Position numbers and translations under genes: made by a program. Below are positions 8,528 to 16,255 of a stretch of 64,000 nucleotides of DNA, in pieces. The stretch comes from Inquilinus sp042743185 (lineage in GTDB: Bacteria > Pseudomonadota > Alphaproteobacteria > DSM-16000 > Inquilinaceae). The stretch spans positions 1-64,000 of the forward strand of contig NZ_JBHYMS010000005.1 in assembly GCF_042743185.1 (NCBI RefSeq), read 5' to 3'. The notes under the pieces were generated by a model that had not been told where the DNA came from, made no database searches, and saw only the letters and a list, made by a program, of their open reading frames with translations. The number at the start of each line of letters is the position of its first letter. Positions within the stretch are counted from its first letter, which is position 1.

Positions 8528-9622
8528 ATGGCGGACAGGGATGCAGGGGCCTTCGTCGAATTCGTCGACGTGGCCAAGACCTATGACGGCGAGACGCTGG
8601 TGGTGCGGGGGCTGGACCTCGCCATCCGGCAGGGCGAGTTCCTGACCCTGCTTGGTCCTTCGGGCTCGGGCAAGACCACGACGCTGATGATGCTGGCGGG
8701 CTTCGAGACGCCGACCCGCGGCCGTATCCTGCTCGAGGGCAAGGCGATCGACGCGCTGCCGCCCTGGCGGCGCGACATCGGCATGGTGTTCCAGAACTAC
8801 GCCCTGTTCCCGCACATGACGGTGCGCGAGAACGTGGCCTTCCCGCTCAAGGTCCGCGGCGTCGGCGGCGCGGATGCCGCGGCGCGGGTCGAGCGCGCGC
8901 TCGACATGGTCAAGCTGGCCGGCTTCGGCGGCCGCCGCCCGGCCCAGCTCTCGGGCGGGCAGCAGCAGCGCGTGGCGCTGGCCCGGGCCCTGGTGTTCGG
9001 GCCGCGGCTGGTGCTGATGGACGAGCCTTTGGGCGCGCTCGACAAGCAGCTGCGCGAGCACATGCAGCTCGAGATCAAGCATCTGCACCGTTCGCTCGGC
9101 GTCACCGTGGTCTATGTCACCCACGACCAGGGCGAGGCGCTGACCATGTCCGACCGCATCGCCGTGTTCCACGAGGGCGCGATCGACCAGCTGGCGGCGC
9201 CGGACGACCTGTACGACCGGCCCGAAACCGCCTTCGTCGCCCAGTTCATCGGCGAGAACAACAGGCTGGCCGGAACCGTCGAGGCCCTGGCGGGCGGGCA
9301 GTGCACGGTGGCGGTCGACGGCGGCTTCTCGGTGCTGGCGACGCCGGTGGGCGCGGCCGGGCAGGGCGCCCGCGCCACCCTGTCGATCCGGCCGGAGCGG
9401 GTGCGGCTGTCGCCCGGCGACGGGGTCGGGCCGAACCGCTTCCCGGCCCGGATCGAGGAGCTGATCTTCCATGGCGACCACACCCGCGCCCGGCTGTCGC
9501 TGCTGGGCCGTGACGACTTCGTGCTCAAGCTGCCGAATGCCGACGGCCGGCCGGCCCTGGCGCCGGGCGAGGCGGTGACGGTCGGCTGGTCCGCCGCCGA
9601 CTGCCGGGCGCTGACCGCGTGA
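8528..9622 (+). CDS. Orphan ABC transporter ATPase, PotA-like (polyamine/iron/thiamine importer type)
   Basis: This is a 364-residue import ATPase of the PotA/FbpC group. Walker A GPSGSGKTTT is near residue 44, QNYALFPHMTV is the Q-loop, and LSGGQQQRVALARAL is the signature near 140. VLMDEPLGALD is Walker B/D-loop and VTHDQGEALTMSDR is the switch region. A TOBE-type C-terminal domain starts near residue 270 (SIRPERVRL). Such ATPases normally sit beside two permeases and a binding protein, but neither neighbour is a transporter gene. It may serve a transporter elsewhere, including ones lacking their own ATPase. The substrate is unassigned. Confidence 0.88.
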   Translation: MADRDAGAFVEFVDVAKTYDGETLVVRGLDLAIRQGEFLTLLGPSGSGKTTTLMMLAGFETPTRGRILLEGKAIDALPPWRRDIGMVFQNYALFPHMTVRENVAFPLKVRGVGGADAAARVERALDMVKLAGFGGRRPAQLSGGQQQRVALARALVFGPRLVLMDEPLGALDKQLREHMQLEIKHLHRSLGVTVVYVTHDQGEALTMSDRIAVFHEGAIDQLAAPDDLYDRPETAFVAQFIGENNRLAGTVEALAGGQCTVAVDGGFSVLATPVGAAGQGARATLSIRPERVRLSPGDGVGPNRFPARIEELIFHGDHTRARLSLLGRDDFVLKLPNADGRPALAPGEAVTVGWSAADCRALTA

Positions 9623-9700
9623 CTTGCTCGAAATTATTGGGTGTCCGGCCGTTCCGGTTGTAGGACGGATCATTCCCGTCGAATCATCCAGGGACGCCGC

Positions 9701-10264
9701 ATGCCGGACCCGATCGTGCCGGTCGAGACCGAGAGACTGATCCTCCGCCGCTTCGTGCCGGAGGATTTCGAGGCGTTCCACGGCTATCACCGCCTGCCGG
9801 AGGTTGCCCGCTACCTGTACCGCGACCCGCGAACGCCGGAGCAGTCGCGGGCGGCGCTGGAGCGGTTCGGCGCGCTGAAGTTCGAGGGCGAGGGCGACGA
9901 GCTGGTGCTGGCGGTGGAGGCCCGCGAGACCCGCGCCCTGCTCGGCGATGTGGTGCTGAAATGGGTCAGCCGGGAGGCCCGGCAGGCCGAGATCGGCTAC
10001 ACCTTCGCGCCGGAGGCGGCCGGCCGCGGCTATGCCACCGAGGCGGCGCGGGCGGTGCTGGGCCTCGGCTTCGGCCGGTTCGACTTCCACCGCATCTTCG
10101 CCCGCTGCGACGCGCTGAACACCGGGTCGGTCAACGTCCTCAGGCGGCTCGGCATGCGCCAGGAGGCGCATCTGATCCAGAACGACCGGTTCAACGGCGT
10201 CTGGGGCGACGAGCTGATCTTCGCCATGCTGCGGGAGGAGTGGAGCCGGCGGCCGTCAGGCTGA
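9701..10264 (+). CDS. GNAT family N-acetyltransferase (RimJ/RimL-like)
   Basis: The product is a 187-residue acetyltransferase of the Acetyltransf_3 type, which transfers acetyl from acetyl-CoA to an amine such as a protein N-terminus or small molecule. The opening ETERLILRRFVPEDFEAF is typical of RimJ/RimL relatives. The acetyl-CoA-binding part is PEAAGRGYATEAARAVLGLG (motif A, R-G-x-G/A-type loop). The late NTGSVNVLRRLGMRQEAHL block is motif B. The start at 9701 follows the domain boundary. Its 3' end overlaps the convergent histidine-kinase gene by nine bases. The substrate is unknown. Confidence 0.88.
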   Translation: MPDPIVPVETERLILRRFVPEDFEAFHGYHRLPEVARYLYRDPRTPEQSRAALERFGALKFEGEGDELVLAVEARETRALLGDVVLKWVSREARQAEIGYTFAPEAAGRGYATEAARAVLGLGFGRFDFHRIFARCDALNTGSVNVLRRLGMRQEAHLIQNDRFNGVWGDELIFAMLREEWSRRPSG

Positions 10265-11545
10265 CGCCGGGCCGGCCTGCTCGGCCGTCCCGGCCCTGCG
10301 GCGAAGCGGGTAGAGGATCCGCACCGAGGTGCCGCGGCCTTCCGCGGAGTCGATCCGGAAGCGGCCGCCGAGGGCCTTCACCATCTCGGCGCAGCCGGTC
10401 AGGCCGAGGCCGACATGGCTGCCGGCCCGCATCGAGAAGAACGGCTCCGCCGCCTTCGCCCGGACCGCCGGCGACATGCCGAGGCCCTCGTCGATCACCT
10501 CGAGAAGCAGGCGGCGTCCGAGGGGGAAACGCCGCGTCAGCCGGGCGCGCAGGACGACGGGCGACTCAGGCTTCCCGGCCGCGACGACGGCCTGCTTGGC
10601 GTTGCGGACCAGCTCGTCGAGGATCAGATGGAACTGCGGCGACGCCACCAGCGCCGCCCGTGCCTCCTCGGGAACGTCGAACTGGATCCGGCCCGCGTGA
10701 TCCTGGGACAGGGCGTCCAGGATGCTCTGCAGCGCCACGCTGCCCGTCGGCTTTGCCGAATAGGCGATCTTCAGCAGGCCGTTGTTGATGCTGTCCAGCT
10801 CCGCCGCCGCGCGCGAGGCGGCGGCGACCATCTCCGGATCGGGGGTCTGGCCGTCGCGCAGCCCCTTGATGAACAGGGCCAGCGCCGCGACCCGGGAGCG
10901 CGTCATATGCGCGAAGAGCGAGGCGAAGGAGCGGATCTGCTGGTCCTTCCGCCGCGCCATCATCGACTGCTGGTGGATGATCACCCCGACCACGATCACG
11001 GCGGCCAGCGCCATGACGAAGATCGCCGTGTTGCGCAGGGCGCTCTCGGCGATATGCGCGGTCTCGTTCAGGGTGCGGCTGTGGGCGCCGGTCGTGCCCG
11101 AGACCTGGAACATGTCCTGCTGGATGTCGGCCAGCAGGGCCAGCGTCTCCTGGTCGTTCGCCGACGCGCCGAGATTCGGCAGAATCCGGGTGCGGATGGT
11201 CTGGATGCTGCGGTCGAGCCGGGAAAAGTCCTGCGGCTCGAGGAAGTGGTCGATGTATTGCAGGTTGCGCAGCGCCACCATGTTGAACTGCAGCAGGCCG
11301 ACCTCCTGCGCCAGCTGCGGCTGCCGGTCCCCCGTCGCCATCGACAGCCGCAGCAGCCCGACGATGTTGGCCAGGCGCTCGCGGATCTGGGATCCCCGCC
11401 ACTGCACCTCGTAGGACTGCATGAGGAGGATGTCGGTCTCCTCGCGATAGTGCTCCGACTGCATGAACGACCAGGAGCCGAGCAGGATGGCGACGGCCAG
11501 CGCGACATAGGGCACGATGTCCAGCCATCGCCGCAGCGCCCTCAT
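10256..11545 (-). CDS. Membrane sensor histidine kinase
   Basis: This is a 429-residue kinase. Membrane helix 1 is near residues 12-28 and helix 2 near 170-190, with a mainly helical periplasmic region of about 140 residues between them. The phospho-acceptor region is SLFAHMTRSRVAALALF, a divergent H-box. The ATPase domain shows the N-box LDELVRNAKQAV, G1 VIDEGLGMSP, F-box EPFFSMRAG and G2 HVGLGLTG. Its start overlaps the stop of the upstream molybdopterin-fold gene (ATGA), so the two are co-translated. The signal is presumably sensed through that periplasmic partner. The cognate regulator is likely the gene at 12191-12886. It lacks HAMP or PAS domains that I can recognise. Confidence 0.85.
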   Translation of the reverse strand: MRALRRWLDIVPYVALAVAILLGSWSFMQSEHYREETDILLMQSYEVQWRGSQIRERLANIVGLLRLSMATGDRQPQLAQEVGLLQFNMVALRNLQYIDHFLEPQDFSRLDRSIQTIRTRILPNLGASANDQETLALLADIQQDMFQVSGTTGAHSRTLNETAHIAESALRNTAIFVMALAAVIVVGVIIHQQSMMARRKDQQIRSFASLFAHMTRSRVAALALFIKGLRDGQTPDPEMVAAASRAAAELDSINNGLLKIAYSAKPTGSVALQSILDALSQDHAGRIQFDVPEEARAALVASPQFHLILDELVRNAKQAVVAAGKPESPVVLRARLTRRFPLGRRLLLEVIDEGLGMSPAVRAKAAEPFFSMRAGSHVGLGLTGCAEMVKALGGRFRIDSAEGRGTSVRILYPLRRRAGTAEQAGPASA

Positions 11546-12096
11546 GAGCCGGGCCGCAGGGCGACGACGAACCAGACCCAGATGGCGTTTCGTCCGGCGG
11601 TGTTGGATTTGGGCAGCTGGTCGAGCGGCCAGATGATCGAGTACGGCCCGGAATCCGCCAGGTCCAGCGGCCTGTAATCCTGGCCGTCCGCGCACCGCCC
11701 GTTCTTGTGGTCGGTCGCCGTGCAGCCGCGTTCGATGGCGAGGATCGGGTCGTACTGCTTGATCTCCTCCATCCGGAGGGTGGTGATGAAATCGTCGTAG
11801 GCGAAGACCTCGATGCTGCCGGCGTCGCCCAGCCCGCTCCGCGCCAGCACCTCCTTCAGGTCCGGGCCGCGGTAGCGGATGGTCTCCCCAGCCTCGCTCC
11901 ACGGCGTTCCGGTCTCGATCACCCGCTGCGGGAAGGCGGCCTTGATCTGCTCCGGCGTGTAGGACGCGATCGCCTGGCCGGGAGAGCTCTCGATCCGGAG
12001 GATATGGGGGTCCTCGTAGCCCACCGGGGCCGCGACCGCGCCGCAGGCCATGGCCAGCATGGCGGCGGGCAGCGCCATGCGGAGGGCACGAAGCAT
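11542..12096 (-). CDS. Periplasmic molybdopterin-oxidoreductase-fold protein (sensor partner)
   Basis: The 184-residue protein has a signal peptide (MLRALRMALPAAMLAMACG to VAAP, residues 1-23). The mature part resembles the sulfite-oxidase/YedY molybdopterin-binding fold, with IRYRGPDLKEVLARSGLGDA, FAYDDFITTLRMEEI and DSGPYSIIWPLDQLP at the expected places. It is only one compact domain, far shorter than YedY. The only cysteines of the mature part are in GCTATDHKNGRC, which looks more like a disulfide pair than a metal-ligand site. Its stop overlaps the start of the histidine kinase. I infer a ligand-binding sensory role and not catalysis. The cofactor content is unknown. Confidence 0.72.
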   Translation of the reverse strand: MLRALRMALPAAMLAMACGAVAAPVGYEDPHILRIESSPGQAIASYTPEQIKAAFPQRVIETGTPWSEAGETIRYRGPDLKEVLARSGLGDAGSIEVFAYDDFITTLRMEEIKQYDPILAIERGCTATDHKNGRCADGQDYRPLDLADSGPYSIIWPLDQLPKSNTAGRNAIWVWFVVALRPGS

Positions 12097-12190
12097 CAGC
12101 GTGGCCGCGGACGGTGCCGGGGCAGCCCGGCAGCCCCGGCCGCGACAGGCCGGGCAGGGGAAGAAAGGCGGGCGGGCGGAGCGGTCATCC

Positions 12191-12886
12191 TCAGGCGCCT
12201 TTCGGGAACAGCCCGTTCTTCAGCAGCTTGGCGCGCGCCTGCTTGTAGTATTTCTCGACCGTGTAGGGGTCGATGCCGAACCGGTCGCCCATCTTCTCGT
12301 AGATCTCCTTGCGTTTGACCCCTTTCGGCCGGTTCCGCATGAAATCGATGATCTCCTGCTCCCGGGGGGTCAGGCCGGAATAGTAGAATTCCGGCGTCAC
12401 CGTCTTGACCGCGGACAGCGACAGCGAGAAGCGGGTGTCCGAGATCTCGTCGATGATGCTGGAGAGCTTGTCCCGGTCGAGGCCGGTCTTGCCGACATAG
12501 GCGTTGGCGCCGAGCATCCGGCAGGCCTCGCCCTCCTCGACGCTGTCCGACCCCGTGACGACGATGTGCAGCGCGTCGGGCGAGGCGTCGACCACCGCCT
12601 TGACCACGGCCAGCCGGTGCTGCGGCGAGGTCGGGTCGAAGCCGGGCAGGCCCGGGTCGATGATCACCAGGTCGAAGCTGTGCTCCCGCAGCAGGCCGGC
12701 GGCGATCTCCCAGGTCGCGGCGCCCTGGACGATGCAGTCCCGCAGGGCTGCCTTCAACTCGTTGATCAGGGCCAGCCGCATCAGATCCTGGTCCTCGATC
12801 ACCAGCGCGCGTGAGGTCTGATCGCCAGCCGTCATGATGACATCTTCCACGATGGGGTCCCCGAGGATCGTAGTCCGGCTGTCCAC
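12191..12886 (-). CDS. LuxR-type response regulator
   Basis: The 231-residue product has a receiver domain (residues about 25-150) with phospho-acceptor Asp in LVIIDPGLPGFD and the acidic pair in VIEDQD. A C-terminal DNA-binding domain begins at GLTPREQEIIDFM and ends TVEKYYKQARAKLLKNG, resembling the LuxR/GerE helix-turn-helix. An in-frame ATG at 12835 (MTAGDQTS) gives a more typical N-terminus and may be the true start. It lies about 95 bp upstream of the molybdopterin-fold and kinase genes on the same strand, so all three probably form one sensory cassette. The targets are unknown. Confidence 0.85.
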   Translation of the reverse strand: MDSRTTILGDPIVEDVIMTAGDQTSRALVIEDQDLMRLALINELKAALRDCIVQGAATWEIAAGLLREHSFDLVIIDPGLPGFDPTSPQHRLAVVKAVVDASPDALHIVVTGSDSVEEGEACRMLGANAYVGKTGLDRDKLSSIIDEISDTRFSLSLSAVKTVTPEFYYSGLTPREQEIIDFMRNRPKGVKRKEIYEKMGDRFGIDPYTVEKYYKQARAKLLKNGLFPKGA

Positions 12887-13209
12887 CGCGCGCTAGGCCA
12901 GGATTCGTCTCGAATGCCATTGATCTCGCTGGCGAAAAAGGGGTGATGTCCCCCCTTTCTTTGGCTTCGGAATCAGGCCTGAAGTGATAAATCGATCACG
13001 GTCGTGATTCCGCATGTTGTCGTTTGTGGAAGTGTAGCGCGGATGGAAAATTTACTAAAAAACGAGACATCTTTTGTCAACTGGAACCTTGATGCGCCGG
13101 CAGAGTTCCTTTGTGGCATCTTGTGCGGGCCGCCATATGGCAGGGGTCGGACGGAACGCCTCGCGGTCCGGGCCGCGACGGCACGCACCTCCGTCACCGA
13201 GGACCCGTC
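12887..13209. promoter_or_regulatory. A+T-rich divergent control region with operator-like palindromes
   Basis: This 323-bp gap separates the response-regulator gene (leftward) from the DUF736 gene (rightward) and is clearly richer in A+T than its surroundings. Three related half-sites overlap: GTGAT at 12984-12988, ATCACG at 12995-13000 and CGTGAT at 13003-13008. They form GTGAT-N6-ATCAC and ATCACG-GT-CGTGAT. A second hairpin, AAAGGGG with CCCCTTT, lies at 12937-12958. Read leftward it ends in five T, so it could be a leader terminator for the cassette. No protein gene is evident here. Confidence 0.45.
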
Positions 13210-13521
13210 ATGACCACGATCGGCATAGGCACGCTCTACCGCAACCGCGACATCATCGAGGGGCCGGTCAGGACGCTGCTGTTCCAGGATCGGATCCGGC
13301 TGGTCCCGAACCCGCGGGCGGCGGACAGCCCGAAGGCGCCCGACCTCCTGGTCTATTCGGGCGAGAACGAGATCGGCGGTGCCTGGGCCTGCCGGCGGGA
13401 GGAGCAGCCGGTCTCCTACAACGTGCAGATCCGCGATCCGCACGTCTCCCGGCCGATCCATGCGACGCTGTGCCAATCGGACCAGGACGGCGATCGGTTC
13501 GACCTGTTCTGGTCGCACTGA
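13210..13521 (+). CDS. DUF736 family protein
   Basis: The 103-residue protein matches the DUF736 outline: an N-terminal IGTLYRN block, RIRLVPNPRA, then YSGENEIGGAWACRREEQ, IRDPHVSRPIHATL and a closing DGDRFDLFWS. Family members are mostly small beta-rich proteins encoded on alphaproteobacterial plasmids and integrative elements, and their function is unknown. Here it is alone, between an A+T-rich control region and a long palindrome, without conjugation genes. ATG at 13210 fits the domain start; there is no strong ribosome site. It may be a relic of transfer. Confidence 0.8.
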   Translation: MTTIGIGTLYRNRDIIEGPVRTLLFQDRIRLVPNPRAADSPKAPDLLVYSGENEIGGAWACRREEQPVSYNVQIRDPHVSRPIHATLCQSDQDGDRFDLFWSH

Positions 13522-13572
13522 AGGCGGGCCGGCGCCGCGCCGGCCCCTGATTGCCCGTCGTGCTTGTCCTTG

Positions 13573-13715
13573 GAGACCGCTTGAGAACGCGCTGGCGTGA
13601 GTCGGCTGGTGGTGGTTTCGAGAACCGGCGCGCAGCGGACGTTTGAGTCCGTGAGCACCGGAAGCGCAGAAACCGCCATCAGACGGCCACGCCAGTAGCG
13701 TTATCAAACGGTCTC
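13573..13715. repeat. 143-bp imperfect palindrome between DUF736 gene and mltB-like gene
   Basis: Left arm 13573-13599 (gagaccgcttgagaacgc... to ...ggcgtg) pairs with right arm 13688-13715 (cacgccagtagcg... to ...ggtctc) with few mismatches. Inner pairs stay in register: GGTGGTTTC 13611-13619 with GAAACCGCC 13669-13677, CCGG 13625-13628 with CCGG 13658-13661, and a terminal hairpin CGGAC-GTTTGA-GTCCG at 13636-13651. The right end touches the stop codon of the leftward mltB-like gene. It could be a MITE-like element or a structured RNA. Confidence 0.7.
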
Positions 13716-14926
13716 TACTGCCCGCCCAATGCGCGATAGACCTTGAGCCCGGCCCGGCCGGTCTGCGGCAGGCCGAGGCGCTGCTCCGCCGCCGAGATCG
13801 CGGCCCGGGTGGCCGGGCCGATCTTGCCGTCCGCCTGGCCGCCGATGTCGTAGCCCTGGGCCAGCAGCAGCTGCTGCAGCCGCAGGCGCTGGGCCCGCGA
13901 CAGGCCGGGGTCGTCGGTCGGCCACGGCGTGCGCAGCGCCGGCCCGCCGGCCAGCCGGTCGGCGAGGTGGGAGATGGCGAGCGCGTAGGATTCCGCGGCG
14001 TTGTAGGAATAGATCGCGTCGAAGTTGCGGAACACCAGGAAGCCCGGCCCCTGCGGCCCGGCCGGCAGCAGCAGGCCGGCCTGGGCGTTGCCGGACAGCG
14101 GCGCCCCGTCGGCCCGGACCACGCCGCGCCGGGCCCAGGCCGACAGCGGGTCCTTGTCCTTGCGCCCGGTCGGGCCGTTGTAGCCGGCCGGCACCTTGAC
14201 CTCGATCATCCAGGGCTGGCCCTGCTGCCAGCCGGACCGCTTCAGGTAGTTGGCGGTGGAGCCGAGCGCGTCGGCGATCGAATTGACCAGGTCGCGCCGG
14301 CCGTCGCCGTCGAAATCGACCGCCAGGCGCTGATAGGTCGAGGGGATGAACTGGGTCTGGCCGAAGGCGCCGGCCCAGGAGCCGGTGAGCTCGTCCAGCC
14401 GCAGGTCGCCGGCGCTGACCAGCTTCAGCGCCGCCATCAGCTCGCCGCGCCAGAAATCGGTGCGCCGCTCGCCGGCGCAGACCAGCGTGGCCAGGGCGTG
14501 CGGCAGGAAATAGTTGCCGCGCTCCTTGCCGTAGTCGCTCTCGACGCCCCAGACCGCGGCGATCACGGTGCGGTCGACGCCATAGCGCTGTTCCGCCTGC
14601 TGCAGCACGCGGCCGTATTTCGACATCATCGCCCGCCCGTCGGCGATGCGCTGGTCGTCGACCAGGAAGGCGAGATAGTCCCAGATCGGCGTCACGAATT
14701 CCGGCTGGGCCTGCGAGAAGCGCAGCACCTTGTCGTCCGGCTGGGTCAGCCCGTCGAAGGCGCGGGCGGCGACATCGCGGTCGACCCCGGCCTTCACCGC
14801 GGACTCGGCCAGGCCGGCGACGCAGGACCCGAAATCGGCCAGGGCCGGGCCGGCGGCCAGGAGCGGCAGGAGGCCGAGCAGCGCCGCCCCGACATTCCGG
14901 CCGGATCCGAACAGGCGAGACGTCAT
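13715..14926 (-). CDS. Lytic murein transglycosylase, MltB family, with peptidoglycan-binding domain
   Basis: The 403-residue periplasmic enzyme cleaves the MurNAc-GlcNAc bond of peptidoglycan and forms 1,6-anhydro ends. The signal peptide covers residues 1-31 (MTSRLFGSGRNVGAALLGLL to ALA). The SLT_2 domain runs from about 33 to 330, with the catalytic Glu in AAVWGVESDYGKERGNYF and the MltB motifs GAFGQTQFIPSTY and DFDGDGRRDLVNSIADAL. A C-terminal PG_binding_1 module (residues about 345-400) contains QGYDIGGQADGKIGPATRAA. GGAAGGG lies upstream of the chosen ATG. A monocistronic layout is likely. Confidence 0.92.
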   Translation of the reverse strand: MTSRLFGSGRNVGAALLGLLPLLAAGPALADFGSCVAGLAESAVKAGVDRDVAARAFDGLTQPDDKVLRFSQAQPEFVTPIWDYLAFLVDDQRIADGRAMMSKYGRVLQQAEQRYGVDRTVIAAVWGVESDYGKERGNYFLPHALATLVCAGERRTDFWRGELMAALKLVSAGDLRLDELTGSWAGAFGQTQFIPSTYQRLAVDFDGDGRRDLVNSIADALGSTANYLKRSGWQQGQPWMIEVKVPAGYNGPTGRKDKDPLSAWARRGVVRADGAPLSGNAQAGLLLPAGPQGPGFLVFRNFDAIYSYNAAESYALAISHLADRLAGGPALRTPWPTDDPGLSRAQRLRLQQLLLAQGYDIGGQADGKIGPATRAAISAAEQRLGLPQTGRAGLKVYRALGGQ

Positions 14927-15027
14927 CTGTACCCTTCCTTCACGCGATGGAACCCGCGCCTCGGTGCGGCGCGGCGCGATCCTGTCCCATCCGGGCGGTG
15001 CGCACAACCCGCGCGGCGGCGGCCTGT

Positions 15028-15669
15028 TCAGGCTGCCGCCTCGGGCCAGACCCGGCCGGGACGGTCGGTGTCGATCAGGTAGTCCGAGGCGTAGCGGTCG
15101 AAGAAGCCGCGCCCCAGCCGCCGGGCCTCGGCCAGCGGGTCCAGCGGGTCGCGCCGCACCTCGCCCCGGGCATTGCCGTAGCCGTGCACCACCCCGACGA
15201 ATCGCGACCGGGTGTAGCGGCTGTATTCCTGGATCTGGTGCACGATCGCGGCGGCGACCGCGGGATAGGCCTCCTCGGAGCTGAGCACGAGGCCGACCCG
15301 CTTGCCGGTCATCCGCGCCTTCACCGTCTCGGATTCGGGGTAGGAGGCGGCGACGTAGCAGAACATCCGGTCGAAGAACGCCTTGAGCTGGGCCGACATG
15401 CCGTACCAGTAGATCGGCGTGGCCACGACCAGTCCGTCGGCGGCGAGGAACCGGTCGAGGAACAGGGATCGGTACCCGTCGTCGATGGCGCAGCCGCCGT
15501 CGGGCCGACGGCACTGCCGGCAGTCGCGCAGGAAGGCGCCGACCGCGTCGGCCAGATGGACCGTCTCGGCGACATGTCCGGCCTCGGCCAGGCCGGCCGC
15601 AACGGCGCCGGCGAGGACGGCGGAATTCCCCTCGCGCCGGGGGCTGGAACTGAGGATGAGGGTCTTCAT
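15028..15669 (-). CDS. NAD(P)H-dependent FMN reductase / flavodoxin-family protein
   Basis: The 213-residue flavodoxin-fold protein begins MKTLILSSSPRREGNSAVLA, where S-S-P-R-x-x-G-N-S binds FMN phosphate. PIYWYGMSAQLKAFFDRMF is the second flavin-contacting loop. The cluster CRQCRRPDGGCAIDD matches the C-x2-C-x(n)-C pattern seen in iron-sulfur-flavoprotein-like reductases; whether a cluster is bound is unknown. The family reduces quinones or flavins with NAD(P)H in the cytosol. It is divergent from an HxlR-type regulator with about 90 bp between starts, the usual layout for redox- or quinone-responsive control. Confidence 0.85.
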   Translation of the reverse strand: MKTLILSSSPRREGNSAVLAGAVAAGLAEAGHVAETVHLADAVGAFLRDCRQCRRPDGGCAIDDGYRSLFLDRFLAADGLVVATPIYWYGMSAQLKAFFDRMFCYVAASYPESETVKARMTGKRVGLVLSSEEAYPAVAAAIVHQIQEYSRYTRSRFVGVVHGYGNARGEVRRDPLDPLAEARRLGRGFFDRYASDYLIDTDRPGRVWPEAAA

Positions 15670-15759
15670 CACGTCTCCTCACGAGGCTTGCAATCCGCGA
15701 TACGGTTCCATCTATCGGGAATGGGCCTGCGGCCCGCAATTACGCACCTCGAGGTAACC

Positions 15760-16173
15760 ATGGCGCCTCCGGACCGGCCCGAACCCGCCCTTGCTTCCGC
15801 GCCGCCCGCCGCACCGGACGTCTTCGACGAGACCTGCTCGGCCCGCCATGCGCTGGCGCTGGTCGCGTCGAAATGGTCGGTGCTGATCCTCTCCGCCCTG
15901 GCCGACGGGCCGACGCGCAACGCCGAGCTGCTGTGCCGGATCGGCGGCATCTCGCAGAAGATGCTGGCCCAGACCCTGCGCGACCTGGAGCGCAACGGCC
16001 TGGTCCTGCGCCAGGACTTCCACACCGCCCGACCCTGCGTCGAATACCGGCTCAGCCCGCTCGGCGAATCCCTCAGCGAGACCCTCACGGCCCTGGACCG
16101 CTGGGCCGAGCGCAACTTCCCGGCGCTGGACGCCGCGCGGGAGGCGTTCGATGCCCGGGAGCGCGATCTGTAA
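15760..16173 (+). CDS. HxlR-family transcriptional regulator
   Basis: This 137-residue winged-helix protein has the family core CSARHALALVASKWSVLILS, then ALADGPTRNAELLCRIGGIS, the recognition-helix region QKMLAQTLRDLERNGLVLR and the wing VEYRLSPLGESL. The single N-terminal Cys in ETCSARHAL is the position used for redox or electrophile sensing in HypR/QorR-type members. ATG at 15760 has GAGG five bases upstream. It probably controls the divergent flavodoxin-family reductase. Both promoters must lie in the 90-bp gap at 15670-15759. Confidence 0.9.
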   Translation: MAPPDRPEPALASAPPAAPDVFDETCSARHALALVASKWSVLILSALADGPTRNAELLCRIGGISQKMLAQTLRDLERNGLVLRQDFHTARPCVEYRLSPLGESLSETLTALDRWAERNFPALDAAREAFDARERDL

Positions 16174-16255
16174 GAGGTATAGCCGCGAAAATCTGTATAT
16201 GATGATCTGATCGTCAGAGGATCTGGAGAATCTTCTGGACGCACGGATCGGTCGC

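Noticed and set aside
13573..13715. Integron attC site
   Set aside because: Size and palindromic form fit, but the terminal 7-bp R'' (RYYYAAC) and R' (GTTRRRY) boxes are not at the ends and no integrase or cassette array is present.
13715..15739. 674-codon frame ending in MltB
   Set aside because: The N-terminal half is an Arg/Pro-rich shadow of the flavodoxin-family gene. A signal peptide and ribosome site place the true start at 14926.
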